DNA of 64,000 nt from Paucilactobacillus hokkaidonensis JCM 18461 (GCF_000829395.1 NZ_AP014680.1:1240001-1304000); one strand, 5' to 3'. Positions 1-8,543 are shown, counted from the first letter of the stretch. Numbers and translations are program-made. The notes: generated from the sequence alone by a model not told the origin.

Positions 1-271
1 CGGTTGTTAAATTATTTTGGGGTACTTGGGCAGCAAACATATCGGTAATATCAATTTTAAGCACTTGATTGTCCGAATTATGTTGCTTTACTAAAGTATC
101 TAAAACTCCAACATCCTGATTACTGAGTGGATAATATTTTTTATCACCAGCATCTATAAAAGCGGTCACAATAAAAATTTTCAATACTCTAGGTTCTTCC
201 TTGAGGAGTGAAAGAATCGAAATTAATAACCCATCTTTCATATTTTGATCCCCACAATATAAAACATTCAC
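1..271 (-). CDS. Glycosyltransferase family 8 protein, 5' part only
   Basis: Reading the minus strand from 271 gives an open frame of about 90 codons that runs off the window edge. It begins with VNVLYCGD followed by a GLLISILSLLK segment, which is the typical N-terminus of GT8 enzymes (LPS/teichoic-acid type galactosyl- or glucosyltransferases): a first beta strand, then a nucleotide-sugar loop. The DxD motif would lie beyond the edge. I chose the GTG at 271 because AAGGTGA lies just upstream; an in-frame GTG at 280 overlaps that ribosome binding site. Donor and acceptor cannot be told. It is divergent from the ABC/TetR operon, with about 200 bases and two palindromes between them. Confidence 0.72.
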   Translation of the reverse strand, partial: MNVLYCGDQNMKDGLLISILSLLKEEPRVLKIFIVTAFIDAGDKKYYPLSNQDVGVLDTLVKQHNSDNQVLKIDITDMFAAQVPQNNLTT

Positions 272-310
272 GCTTGTCACCTTTTCTCAGAATATATTTT
301 TAAAATTAAC

Positions 311-324
311 TGAGCGTGCGCTCA
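311..324. promoter_or_regulatory. Candidate TetR operator on the glycosyltransferase side
   Basis: TGAGCGTGCGCTCA is an inverted repeat (TGAGCG/CGCTCA, 2-base centre). Its TGAG-G half-site resembles the perfect palindrome at 433-450, and it lies 40 bases upstream of the glycosyltransferase start. Inference: the TetR encoded at 2371 may bind both sites and control both divergent transcripts. Confidence 0.5.
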
Positions 325-388
325 ATTAATCCACAGACAATATACCATATTTTTTTATAAAAGCAAGCTTGCTACTTTTTATTTCTAA

Positions 389-417
389 TTGACTTTAATA
401 ATGTCACAGTCTATAAT
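389..417 (+). promoter_or_regulatory. Promoter of the ABC exporter/TetR operon
   Basis: TTGACT (389-394), a 17-base spacer and TATAAT (412-417) make a near-consensus vegetative promoter. Predicted start is near 424, so the palindrome at 433-450 sits in the first transcribed bases, a classic repressor position. Confidence 0.8.
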
Positions 418-432
418 CAGTTTTGAAAAGTA

Positions 433-450
433 AGTGAGTGATCACTCACT
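433..450. promoter_or_regulatory. TetR-family operator, perfect 18-bp palindrome
   Basis: AGTGAGTGATCACTCACT is perfectly self-complementary and lies between the predicted transcription start and the GGAGGA ribosome binding site of the ABC gene. TetR-family regulators commonly bind such sites in their own operon; the regulator is the third gene here. Binding is inferred. Confidence 0.75.
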
Positions 451-474
451 AAAAAATCAATTGGAGGAATCGTC

Positions 475-1200
475 ATGGTAGAAACAACCATTTCACTAAC
501 CCATTTAGTGAAAAAGTTTGGAGATCAGACTGTTTTAGCAGATATCAATTTAAATGTAACCAAAGGAGAGATTGTCGGTTTAATTGGCCCGTCAGGAGCT
601 GGTAAATCAACAGTTATTAAAACCACCCTCGGCATGGAAGTTGCCGACGGCGGTAAGGCAACCGTCTTTGGACAAACAATGCCTAAACGTAAACTACTTT
701 CAAGAATTGGATACATGGCACAAACCGATGCCCTTTACGAATCCCTATCTGGACAAGAGAACCTACAATTTTACGCCCAAATGAAGGGACTTTCTAAAGT
801 AGAAACGCAAAAAGAGATCAACCACGTTGCTACCGTGGTTGATCTGACTCCCGATCTAAAGAAACGTGTCAGCGGCTATTCTGGTGGGATGATGCGGCGA
901 CTCTCATTGGCAATCGCCTTATTAGGAACACCTGAGTTGCTCGTTCTTGACGAGCCGACCGTTGGAATTGATCCTGCATTACGTCGACAAGTTTGGAAAG
1001 AACTAAATCAACTTCGAGACGAAGGACGGAGCATTTTAATTACCACCCACGTCATGGATGAAGCCGAGCAAGTCGACAAAGTAGCTCTGTTACTCGGTGG
1101 TAAAGTAATGGCATTTGATACTCCTGAAATATTGAAAGCCCAGTATCAAGTTGACACAATCGAAGATGTATTTTTAAAGGCAGAAGGTGTAGAAAAATGA
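475..1200 (+). CDS. ABC-2 type exporter, ATP-binding protein
   Basis: This 241-residue protein is a complete ABC ATPase. It has Walker A GPSGAGKS near residues 38-45, signature YSGGMMRR near 134, Walker B LLVLDEPT near 154 and the H-loop TTHVMDEAE. The short C-terminus and the DrrA/CcmA-like sequence fit drug, lipid or polymer exporters. It would power the permease encoded next, whose ATG overlaps this stop codon (ATGA), so translation is probably coupled. The start has GGAGGA at good spacing. Operon order is ATPase, permease, TetR, controlled by the palindromic promoter upstream. The substrate is unknown; self-resistance or multidrug export is likely because a TetR is the last gene. Confidence 0.93.
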   Translation: MVETTISLTHLVKKFGDQTVLADINLNVTKGEIVGLIGPSGAGKSTVIKTTLGMEVADGGKATVFGQTMPKRKLLSRIGYMAQTDALYESLSGQENLQFYAQMKGLSKVETQKEINHVATVVDLTPDLKKRVSGYSGGMMRRLSLAIALLGTPELLVLDEPTVGIDPALRRQVWKELNQLRDEGRSILITTHVMDEAEQVDKVALLLGGKVMAFDTPEILKAQYQVDTIEDVFLKAEGVEK

Positions 1201-2339
1201 GAACCTATGCAATTATGACCCGCGTATTAAAAGAACTGATTCGCGATAAACGCACATTAGCACTAATGTTTATTGCTCCAATTTTTATTTTAATTTTGAT
1301 GAATTTGATTTTTTCTGCCAATCAAACAACTAACATTACAGTTGGAACAGTTTCAGTATCACAATCATTAAATAAAGATTTAGGTAAAAGCAAACATGTG
1401 GATGTCAAAACTTATAGTACAAAAACTGATGCTAAAAAGGCCCTAAAAAACGAAACCATTGATGCAGTTATTAAGAAAAATGGCAATAACTATAATTTAA
1501 CGTACGCGAACACTGATTCCAGTAAGACAACTGCCACTAAAATGGCATTTAAAAATGCACTGACAACCAATAGTACAAAAACGTTACAAAGCCATTTAAC
1601 GACTGCCACCACAGCTCTAGCCAAGCTAAAAAGTCAATTGCCAGCAGCGGCAGCTCAATCCACTCAGCAGGCACCAACCGCTACTAAACAAGCGGCCCCG
1701 AAGATCACCAATCACTATGCATATGGCGATTCCAATACTGGCTTTTTCAATAAAATACTACCGATTTTAATGGGATTCTTCGTCTTTTTCTTTGTTTTCC
1801 TAATCTCAGGAATGGCACTATTAAAGGAACGCACAAGCGGAACCCTGGATCGATTACTAGCTACCCCTGTCAAACGCTATGAAATCGTATTTGGATATAT
1901 GGCTAGTTATGGTATTTTAGCTGTTTTCCAAACTATCTTAATTGTTGTAGTCACCATCTGGTTGCTCGGCATCGAGGTGGTTGGTAACGTGTTCGGGGTA
2001 ATCGTTGTTAATTTAGTCCTGGCACTGGTAGCATTGGCGTTTGGAATACTACTTTCGACATTTGCCAATTCCGAATTTCAAATGGTCCAATTTATTCCGT
2101 TGATGGTCATTCCGCAAATCTTCTTTTCTGGTATTATTCCTCTTGACTCCATGGCCGGCTGGGTCAAAGATATTTCGTACGTCATCCCCATCAAATACTC
2201 GGGCGATGCGGCTACTAAAATTATTATGAATGGTCAGGGACTACTAGATGTTCTGCCAGATATTGGTGTATTATTAGTCTTTCTAATCATTTTAACTATT
2301 TTAAATATTAGAGGACTACGCAGATACCGTAAAGTTTAG
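1197..2339 (+). CDS. ABC-2 type exporter, permease protein
   Basis: A 380-residue membrane protein with one N-terminal transmembrane helix (about residues 22-40), an extracellular domain rich in Lys, Thr and Ala (about 45-175), then five C-terminal helices including the segment PQIFFSGIIPLDSMAGW. This is the layout of the ABC2_membrane_3/YhgE-like permease class. A hydrophilic Gln/Ala/Thr-rich stretch (about 150-170) links the outer domain to the membrane part. It pairs with the ATPase that overlaps it by 4 bases and should act as a dimer in the membrane. Substrate cannot be read from sequence. Confidence 0.9.
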   Translation: MRTYAIMTRVLKELIRDKRTLALMFIAPIFILILMNLIFSANQTTNITVGTVSVSQSLNKDLGKSKHVDVKTYSTKTDAKKALKNETIDAVIKKNGNNYNLTYANTDSSKTTATKMAFKNALTTNSTKTLQSHLTTATTALAKLKSQLPAAAAQSTQQAPTATKQAAPKITNHYAYGDSNTGFFNKILPILMGFFVFFFVFLISGMALLKERTSGTLDRLLATPVKRYEIVFGYMASYGILAVFQTILIVVVTIWLLGIEVVGNVFGVIVVNLVLALVALAFGILLSTFANSEFQMVQFIPLMVIPQIFFSGIIPLDSMAGWVKDISYVIPIKYSGDAATKIIMNGQGLLDVLPDIGVLLVFLIILTILNIRGLRRYRKV

Positions 2340-2370
2340 CCGATTTATAATTATGAAAAGGATGTTTTAA

Positions 2371-3006
2371 ATGAACCCAACTATCTTTAAGAATTACCGT
2401 CAATGGTTACTAGATCAGCCAATGCCAAAAGGCAAACGTTCCGTTTTATTAGCGGGATTAGAATTATTTGCGCAACAGGGTTTCAATGGGACGTCCACGG
2501 CTCAAATCGCTGATAAAGCCGGTGTTAGTCAGGCAACAATTTTTAAATATTTTAAAACTAAGCAGGATTTACTATTGTCAATTTTACAACCCATCATTGA
2601 AAACTTTTTCCCGCTGTATCGTGACGACTTTTTAGATTCACTATCACAATTTAAAACATTACAGGAATTAATTCACTTTATTGTTCGTAACCGATATCAA
2701 TTTCTGAAGGACAACGCAGATGCAGTTCTGATATTTACAACAGAAATGTTGACCAATGACACAGCCCGCGAACTATTTACTAACATCATTAAAAAATCAC
2801 TACCAATTATTTACAGTAAATTAATTATGAAAATAAAGAAATTCAACTTACGAACAGAATTGGATTTCCCAATTGTTTTTAGAACCATTATTAGTCAAAC
2901 GCTGGCTTACTTTTTTCAGCGACAATTTATCTCCACCCTTCCAGTTGACGAAGATCATGATTTACAGTTGATTGAAGATCAAATTTTACGCTCCGTTGGC
3001 GCCTAA
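2371..3006 (+). CDS. TetR-family transcriptional regulator
   Basis: This 211-residue protein has a TetR DNA-binding domain near residues 20-70 (LELFAQQGFNGTSTAQIADK, then a recognition helix in GVSQATIFKYFKTK) and an all-helical ligand/dimer domain. It lies 31 bases after the permease with its own AAAAGGA site, so it is probably the last gene of the operon. Inference: it represses the operon at the 433-450 palindrome and is released by the exported compound. The similar site at 311-324 suggests it also acts on the divergent glycosyltransferase. Confidence 0.92.
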   Translation: MNPTIFKNYRQWLLDQPMPKGKRSVLLAGLELFAQQGFNGTSTAQIADKAGVSQATIFKYFKTKQDLLLSILQPIIENFFPLYRDDFLDSLSQFKTLQELIHFIVRNRYQFLKDNADAVLIFTTEMLTNDTARELFTNIIKKSLPIIYSKLIMKIKKFNLRTELDFPIVFRTIISQTLAYFFQRQFISTLPVDEDHDLQLIEDQILRSVGA

Positions 3007-3075
3007 ATTAATATAAAGTAACCCGCCTACAGAAGATTGATTACTTCTATCGGCGGGTTACTTTATATTAATTTA
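3004..3075. terminator. Bidirectional terminator with perfect 24-bp arms
   Basis: Positions 3004-3027 are the exact reverse complement of 3052-3075, with a 24-base loop; the stem core reads ACCCGCC/GGCGGGT and the outer part is AT-rich, giving a T-run on either strand. It separates the converging TetR and pentapeptide genes, and its right arm covers the last codons of the latter. Confidence 0.85.
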
Positions 3076-3701
3076 ATTTTGACACCCAGAAAATAGTTGG
3101 CGAAATAAGTTGCCTGTTGCTCATTAACTTGCATTCCACGAATCAATTCCTGCTGGGCCTCTAATGATTCAAACTCACACGTACTGATATCCACATTTCG
3201 CATATTAGTTTCAAGGATTGCCATTTTATCGATATCACATTGCTCAAATTTAATTTTCTTCAATTTATTTTCATTAAAACTAGCTTCGGCTAAACGGCAC
3301 TCAACGAAGTTAACATCCTTGGCATTCACTATATTCAAACTTGCTAGGTTTAATAAGCAATTTTTAAATTCAACATTGTTAAGATAAGAACCATTCAGGT
3401 TAATTCCGACCATTTTGCAATTTAAAAATTGTACTCGATAAAACGTTGCCTCACTAAAGTTGCAGTTGGAAAAATCACAGTTAGTAAAAATCACATCCGT
3501 AGCTTCAAATCTTGTTATCTCACTGCCATTAAAGATTACATGATCAACAATACACGTTTCTAACATGGGATGATCTTCATTTTGTTGTTCTAATATCTCG
3601 TTTTTGATTAATCCATTCTCTAACAATAAATCTTCATCATCATAAATTTGTAAAAATGATTTTGGTGTTAACATTGCTTCGGTAACCTTGGGTGCTTGCA
3701 A
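3063..3701 (-). CDS. Pentapeptide-repeat protein
   Basis: A 212-residue protein. Residues of about 60-175 follow the A(D/N)LXX-type five-residue periodicity (for example FTNCDFSNCNFSEATFYRVQ), which folds into a right-handed quadrilateral beta helix. The last 35 residues form a predicted helical tail. Start is a TTG at 3701 with GGAG nine bases upstream; no better ATG is present. Relatives include the Qnr/MfpA gyrase-protecting proteins, but most lactobacillar members have no known role, so gyrase binding is only a possibility. It is a single gene, convergent with the TetR gene and sharing a perfect hairpin with it. Confidence 0.85.
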   Translation of the reverse strand: MQAPKVTEAMLTPKSFLQIYDDEDLLLENGLIKNEILEQQNEDHPMLETCIVDHVIFNGSEITRFEATDVIFTNCDFSNCNFSEATFYRVQFLNCKMVGINLNGSYLNNVEFKNCLLNLASLNIVNAKDVNFVECRLAEASFNENKLKKIKFEQCDIDKMAILETNMRNVDISTCEFESLEAQQELIRGMQVNEQQATYFANYFLGVKIKLI

Positions 3702-3755
3702 AATTGATCGCTCCTTAATTTCATCTGGCTACCATTGTACCAAAATTTAAATGTT

Positions 3756-5978
3756 TTAATCATCTTTTTGTGTCAAAATAAATAATCTTGAATTAAAATC
3801 ACTTGAGTCAGTCACATCCATTGTTTTCCCTAAACTTCGAGTAACAAAAATTCCGGCATGCATTAATTCATCCCCATAAAATTTCTCTGTGCCATGATTA
3901 ATAACATACTTTTTAGCTGGATCTAAGCCCTTAAATCGTAAGCGAATATAAGCCGGATTGGGATGATTTAATAATTGATAACGAGCACCAATTGCACAGG
4001 ACTTATCTTTATTGACTACTGCCCAACTGATAACATTCCCATCATTTTCAAACGGATTATCTAGGCGGTAAAAATTACCAAACTGGAATAATCGTCGATA
4101 TTTTTTATAAAAAGTAATCTGCTGCTTAACCGCCTCTTTTTCAGTCGAGCTAAGCTTTGTAATATCTAACTCATAGCCCAAATCACCGAAATAAGCGACA
4201 TCACCCCGTGTTTTAAGTGGTGTAATCCGCCCAGTTTGATCGTTTGGCACCGCTGAAACATGGGCACCCATCATTGATTGCGGATAACCATACGATGTTC
4301 CAAATTGAACGTGCATCCGTTCAACGGCATCCGTATCATCACTAGTCCAGGCCTGAGGAGCGTAATACATCATCCCAAGGTCAAAGCGCCCGCCACCAGA
4401 AGCACATGATTCAAATAGTACGGATGGAAAAGCTGTGATTAAGCGATTATATAACTGGTATACACCTAAAATATAACGATGCGGCATCTCTAATTGCTCA
4501 TTTGCAGCCAGACTAGCTCCAAACATTTCAGTAATATTGCGATTCATATCCCATTTGATGTAATCCAATTTGGTACTAGTAATGATTTTACTCATAGCTT
4601 CGAATAAATAATCAACCACTTCGGTCCTGCTCATATCCAGAACAAATTGATTCCGACCAGGCGATAACTGACGATTAGGCGCCCCGATCATCCAGTCGGG
4701 ATGGTTTTGATACAGCTCACTATCAATCGAAATCATTTCAGGTTCAAACCACAACCCAAACTGCATCTTTTGAGCATGAATCCGATCTGCCAAATGCGCC
4801 AATCCATTAGGAAACTTTTGTGGATCGACAAACCAATCGCCTAATGAAGTCTTATCATCGTTACGATGACCAAACCAGCCATCATCAAGTACAAACATTT
4901 CAATCCCCAGCGTCTTAGCTGCATTGACAATTTTCATTAATTTATCTTCGTTAAAATCAAAATAAGTGGCCTCCCAATTATTGATTAAAATCGGTCGTTC
5001 CTGCTTGGCAAAATGAGGATTAACTAAATGTTGCATATAAAAGGCACCCATTTGTTGACTCAGCTGATTCATGCCCTGGTCCGTATAACTAATCACCGCT
5101 TCAGGTGTTTGAAAACTCTCATTAGGAGCTAAATTCCACGCAAATTCGGCTGGATTGATACCTACTAAAATACGACTAACATCATATTGATCGACTTCGA
5201 CTTGATCGAGAAAATTACCCGAATAAATTAAGTTAAACCCAAATACCTCTCCGTGATCATCAGTAGTTTGCGGTCTAGCTAACATAAAAAATGGATTTTG
5301 TTGATGACTTGAAGCAGTCCGCAAGCTACTAATATTTTGAATTCCAGAACGTAACTGGGTTCGTACCATTTGACGTTCCCGGGCCCAAGAACCAGAGAAT
5401 TGAATGAAATCATAGTTAGCATCAGGTAAATCAATTTGACTGCTAAGTGCTCGATTCAACACAGCCGTTTGCGTTCCACGATTAGTAAATTGGGAACTTC
5501 TGATAATAACATCCTGATTTGGAAAGACAGTATAACTTAAATCCAACTCTATTTTTGTAACTTTATCCTTGAGTAAAATAGTTAACGTTTCTGCATCATC
5601 ATTTGTATCATCAAATGACGATGGTAAAGCCGCCAGCCGCTTTTTACCCGCTGTTAGCGTATACTTTTCAAATGTAAATTCTGAGATCCGACTACCATTG
5701 TCTGCAGTAATTTGAAATGCCGGATATCTAAAATCACCTTTGCCAAAACTAGCATATTCTTGCTTTATCAACTCCGGTTGGAAATCAGGTTGATCCATTT
5801 TCCAAGCAGGTGTAGCAGTATGCTCTTCTCGAATCACTAAATTATCGTAGGCTGACTTACGATGGATTTTACTCCCAAAATAGACCTGACCAAGTTCACC
5901 ATTTTCCATTACACGAAAAATATAGCTAGTATGATCCGTTTGCAGGTGAAAATAATTATGATCGACATAAATAGACAT
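3756..5978 (-). CDS. melA: Alpha-galactosidase, GH36 family
   Basis: A full-length GH36 enzyme (740 residues) that cleaves terminal alpha-1,6-galactose from melibiose, raffinose and stachyose. Visible motifs are DDGWFGHRNDD near residue 361, the nucleophile region DYIKWDMNR near 475, ESCASGGGRFD near 525 and TSDDTD near 545, which carries the acid/base Asp. There is no signal peptide, so it should be cytoplasmic. Start ATG follows AAAAGGAGT. It stands alone: no raffinose permease or LacI regulator adjoins it, so uptake must be encoded elsewhere. A cre-like site at 6025-6038 suggests carbon catabolite or LacI-type control. Confidence 0.95.
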   Translation of the reverse strand: MSIYVDHNYFHLQTDHTSYIFRVMENGELGQVYFGSKIHRKSAYDNLVIREEHTATPAWKMDQPDFQPELIKQEYASFGKGDFRYPAFQITADNGSRISEFTFEKYTLTAGKKRLAALPSSFDDTNDDAETLTILLKDKVTKIELDLSYTVFPNQDVIIRSSQFTNRGTQTAVLNRALSSQIDLPDANYDFIQFSGSWARERQMVRTQLRSGIQNISSLRTASSHQQNPFFMLARPQTTDDHGEVFGFNLIYSGNFLDQVEVDQYDVSRILVGINPAEFAWNLAPNESFQTPEAVISYTDQGMNQLSQQMGAFYMQHLVNPHFAKQERPILINNWEATYFDFNEDKLMKIVNAAKTLGIEMFVLDDGWFGHRNDDKTSLGDWFVDPQKFPNGLAHLADRIHAQKMQFGLWFEPEMISIDSELYQNHPDWMIGAPNRQLSPGRNQFVLDMSRTEVVDYLFEAMSKIITSTKLDYIKWDMNRNITEMFGASLAANEQLEMPHRYILGVYQLYNRLITAFPSVLFESCASGGGRFDLGMMYYAPQAWTSDDTDAVERMHVQFGTSYGYPQSMMGAHVSAVPNDQTGRITPLKTRGDVAYFGDLGYELDITKLSSTEKEAVKQQITFYKKYRRLFQFGNFYRLDNPFENDGNVISWAVVNKDKSCAIGARYQLLNHPNPAYIRLRFKGLDPAKKYVINHGTEKFYGDELMHAGIFVTRSLGKTMDVTDSSDFNSRLFILTQKDD

Positions 5979-6024
5979 TATTAATTACTCCTTTTCATTA
6001 CAAGTTATCACCTTTACCATATCA

Positions 6025-6038
6025 CGAAACCGTTTTCT
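6025..6038. promoter_or_regulatory. cre-like/LacI-type operator upstream of alpha-galactosidase
   Basis: On the minus strand this reads AGAAAACGGTTTCG, matching the TGWAANCGNTNWCA cre consensus at every position but the two ends. It lies 47 bases before the melA start. CcpA or a LacI-family regulator is inferred. Confidence 0.55.
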
Positions 6039-6054
6039 TGTATAATTGCAAAAA

Positions 6055-6080
6055 ACTGGAAAATTATTAAATTTTCCAGT
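6055..6080 (-). terminator. Terminator after the CMD/cupin genes
   Basis: ACTGGAAAATT and AATTTTCCAGT pair around a 4-base loop and are followed on the minus strand by a T-run. It ends transcription 50 bases past the CMD gene and insulates melA. Confidence 0.8.
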
Positions 6081-6128
6081 CATTTGTGTTAGCTCCCGAA
6101 TTTATTCTATTTGATCGTACGCTAATGA

Positions 6129-6446
6129 TTACTCCCCATAAATTTCTTTGGCTAACGCAAATGCCGACCAAGCTTTTGGCCAACCAGCATAGAAAGCTAA
6201 ATGAGTGATTAACTCCACCATTTCATCCTTCGTAACACCATTTTGCTTCGCAATTTTCATGTGAGCATCTAATTGGGGCACCCCTTGCGTCAATAAACTT
6301 GCCACGGTGATCATACTACGATCACGTAGAGATAATTTATCTTCACGTGACCAAACTTCACCAAATAAAACATCATCATTGAGCTCGGCAAATTTAGGCG
6401 CAAATTCACCTAAATTATCTCGGCCTGCTGTTTGTTTTTTTGCCAT
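6129..6446 (-). CDS. Carboxymuconolactone decarboxylase-family protein
   Basis: A 105-residue helical protein of the CMD/AhpD-like superfamily, with the conserved blocks SREDKLSLRDRSMITVASL and an AHMKIAKQNGVTKDEMVELI-type helix pair followed by HLAFYAGWPKAWSA. The AhpD CxxC redox motif is absent (no Cys at all), so peroxidase activity is unlikely; a small lyase, isomerase or scaffold role is more plausible. I placed the start at ATG 6446, one base after the cupin stop, because GAGGAGG lies at the right distance; an upstream in-frame ATG at 6482 lies within the cupin gene. It forms a two-gene operon with the cupin. Confidence 0.88.
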   Translation of the reverse strand: MAKKQTAGRDNLGEFAPKFAELNDDVLFGEVWSREDKLSLRDRSMITVASLLTQGVPQLDAHMKIAKQNGVTKDEMVELITHLAFYAGWPKAWSAFALAKEIYGE

Positions 6447-6447
6447 A

Positions 6448-6867
6448 TTACTTAGCCTCCTCAACTGCTGCATATTGTTCATCTGTCACCGGTTCAAGCC
6501 ATTCTGGTGTTCCTGCTGTGATTGCAATATGTGAGAACCAACTATTTTTGGTTGCACCATGCCAGTGTTTAACACCATCATGTGTTACCACAACATCCCC
6601 TGGTACCAAACGTTGAGCAGGTTTTCCTGCTTCTTGATACCAACCTTCACCACCAGTTGCCAATAAGATCTGGAAACCATCATGATGAATGTGCCAGTTG
6701 TTTCGACAACCTGGTTCAAATGTGACATTGCCAACGCCGACATTGACGTTGGGGTCATTAACTAGGACTTGTAAATAACTTTGGCCGACAAAATATTGAG
6801 CATATGCATCATTTTTAGGTCCCATTGGGAAAATTATTCCGTTTTTTACTGATTCATTTTTTGCCAT
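6448..6867 (-). CDS. Cupin-domain protein
   Basis: 139 residues with one cupin barrel. Motif 1 is around CRNNWHIHHDGFQIL (metal-binding His, His and Gln) and motif 2 is PGDVVVTHDGVKHWHGA (last metal His). This is the small stand-alone cupin type often encoded beside CMD-family proteins. The start ATG has GGAGAAAA upstream. It is translated ahead of the CMD gene with a 1-base gap. Its substrate is not known; the pair may handle a small oxidised or aromatic metabolite, as the SDR and flavodoxin genes lie just upstream on the same strand. Confidence 0.88.
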   Translation of the reverse strand: MAKNESVKNGIIFPMGPKNDAYAQYFVGQSYLQVLVNDPNVNVGVGNVTFEPGCRNNWHIHHDGFQILLATGGEGWYQEAGKPAQRLVPGDVVVTHDGVKHWHGATKNSWFSHIAITAGTPEWLEPVTDEQYAAVEEAK

Positions 6868-6912
6868 GATTTTTTCTCCTATTTTGTATCATATTTATTA
6901 TTTTTATAGATA

Positions 6913-7133
6913 AAACGTGTTCAGCCCTGCAGATGTCTAGGGATAATCCCACTTTACCAATCAATAAATCATAGACCGATTTATTAATCCTTCTACCCTA
7001 TTTTATTGACTAAACGTGTTCAGCCCTGCAGATGTCTAGGGATAAGCCCACTCTACCGACCAATAAATCATAGACCGATTTATTAATCGGTAGAGTGAAC
7101 TTATCCTACAACATCTATTCGCAGGGCTTCACA
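6913..7133. repeat. Hairpin element with a partial direct copy of its left arm
   Basis: A 77-bp segment at 6913-6989 recurs at 7012-7088 (period 99, few mismatches; both contain CGTGTTCAGCCCTGCAGATG). The second copy continues into its own imperfect inverted repeat, so 7016-7133 can fold into one long hairpin (GTTCAGCCCTGCAGATG against CATCTATTCGCAGGGCTTC). The right arm ends at the SDR stop codon. It lies between the SDR and cupin genes and may act as terminator; its structure looks like a MITE or other palindromic repeat. Confidence 0.8.
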
Positions 7134-7877
7134 CTATGCTTGTTTCGTAGGGTAAATCGTAAACTCATTTACGTTCACTTCTTCTGGTTGATCTACTGCA
7201 AAGTTAACCACCCTTGCTACTGCGTCGGGTGTGATTCCAACTTGCTGATAAAATTCTTCCATACCCACTTTGGATTCTCTATCTGTGATCGTTCCTAACA
7301 ATTCCGTATTAATTGCTACTGGGTACAAACTAACTGTTCTGATATTAGTTCCCTCTTGTGCACTTTCCATCCGGATTACTTCCATTAGGTTACGGACAGC
7401 AAATTTAGTGGCACCATACACGCCAGCTCCTGCAAAGCTCTTAATCCCCGCAACCGAGGATGTAGTAATAATTTGACCGGATTTTTGGCTAGTAAAGTCC
7501 GGCATTACGGCTGCCACACCATTCAAAACACCCTTTAAATTGATATCAATCATTTGGTTCCATTCATCCGTGTGTAATGCGCTGATTGGTGAACTGGGCA
7601 TAATACCCGCATTGTTAAAAATCACATCAATCCCACCAAACACAGACTTTGCTTTATCAACTAATCTTTGTACGTCAGCTGGTTTAGTAACATCCGTGAC
7701 ACTATAATCCGCTTGGCCACCATTAGTTTTAATTTCGGTCACAATTTCTTGTAGGCGACTTTCACGCCGAGCACCTAATACAACTTTTGCTCCATTTGAA
7801 GCTAATAATTTAGCTGTTGCTTCACCAATTCCTGAAGAAGCACCTGTAATTACTACTACTTTATTTGTGATTGCCAT
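7134..7877 (-). CDS. Short-chain dehydrogenase/reductase
   Basis: A classical SDR of 247 residues. The NAD(P)-binding TGASSGIGEA is at residues 11-20, the NNAG structural motif near 89, catalytic Ser in TTSSVAG near 140 and YGATKFAVR (YxxxK) near 153-157. ARRESR after the second beta strand favours NADP(H). Substrate is unpredictable from sequence; relatives are annotated clavaldehyde or serine 3-dehydrogenase-like. It follows the flavodoxin gene by 19 bases with its own GAGGAA site, so the two are likely co-transcribed. Confidence 0.93.
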   Translation of the reverse strand: MAITNKVVVITGASSGIGEATAKLLASNGAKVVLGARRESRLQEIVTEIKTNGGQADYSVTDVTKPADVQRLVDKAKSVFGGIDVIFNNAGIMPSSPISALHTDEWNQMIDINLKGVLNGVAAVMPDFTSQKSGQIITTSSVAGIKSFAGAGVYGATKFAVRNLMEVIRMESAQEGTNIRTVSLYPVAINTELLGTITDRESKVGMEEFYQQVGITPDAVARVVNFAVDQPEEVNVNEFTIYPTKQA

Positions 7878-7896
7878 GCTTAAATTCCTCCATCTA

Positions 7897-8421
7897 TTAC
7901 TTAATTACTGCTACATCAATACACTTCAACCAGTTAGTAATTGCTTGGTCTGATCGATATACTTTTGAGCCTCGTACTGCCAGTCCAGAATGAACTCTAG
8001 CTTGTGGTGCTAATAATTTAATCACATCAAGACTATGGCCAAACTGACTACCTTCATGAGTACAAAACGGATAAATCTCCGTTTCAGACAAATCATTGCT
8101 AGCCAGAAACGTTTTCACCACATTAGGAATTGTGCTCCACCAAATAGGAAAGCCTAAAAATATCTGTTTTTCTGCAGTTAAATCAAAATCAGATGGTTCA
8201 ATTTCGACTAATTTATCCTGCTCCTCTTCCTTTTTACTGCGTTGCAGTGTTGCCTCATAGTCTGTTTCGTATGGTTCAATAGTCTGAAGTGCTACACTTT
8301 TACAACCAATTTGTTGCTCGAGTTTACCTGCTACAATGGCAGTATTACCAACATTAATATATTGAAGTGCGCCACTTTGTTTATTCTGACCACTCCGGGA
8401 AAAATAAATAATGACTGCCAC
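7897..8421 (-). CDS. Flavodoxin-family protein (Flavodoxin_4 type)
   Basis: 174 residues with an FMN-binding start VAVIIYFSRSGQNKQSG (phosphate loop SRSGQ), GFPIWWSTIP near residue 90 and PFCTHEGSQFG near 119, all characteristic of long single-domain flavodoxin/NAD(P)H-quinone-like proteins. I prefer GTG 8421 because GGGGG is nine bases upstream; an ATG at 8430 directly abuts that sequence. It would carry electrons or reduce quinones with FMN. It heads the flavodoxin-SDR transcript; regulation may involve the neighbouring LysR regulator, but there is no visible proof. Confidence 0.88.
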   Translation of the reverse strand: MAVIIYFSRSGQNKQSGALQYINVGNTAIVAGKLEQQIGCKSVALQTIEPYETDYEATLQRSKKEEEQDKLVEIEPSDFDLTAEKQIFLGFPIWWSTIPNVVKTFLASNDLSETEIYPFCTHEGSQFGHSLDVIKLLAPQARVHSGLAVRGSKVYRSDQAITNWLKCIDVAVIK

Positions 8422-8543
8422 TTGTATCATCCCCCTTAATTACGTTAACTACCTGATTACAAGGGCCATCATATATCCCAAATATGTATACGTCTAATAC
8501 TTATTTATTTGGTATTAATGCTTATTAGGCATAGTTCGATCAC

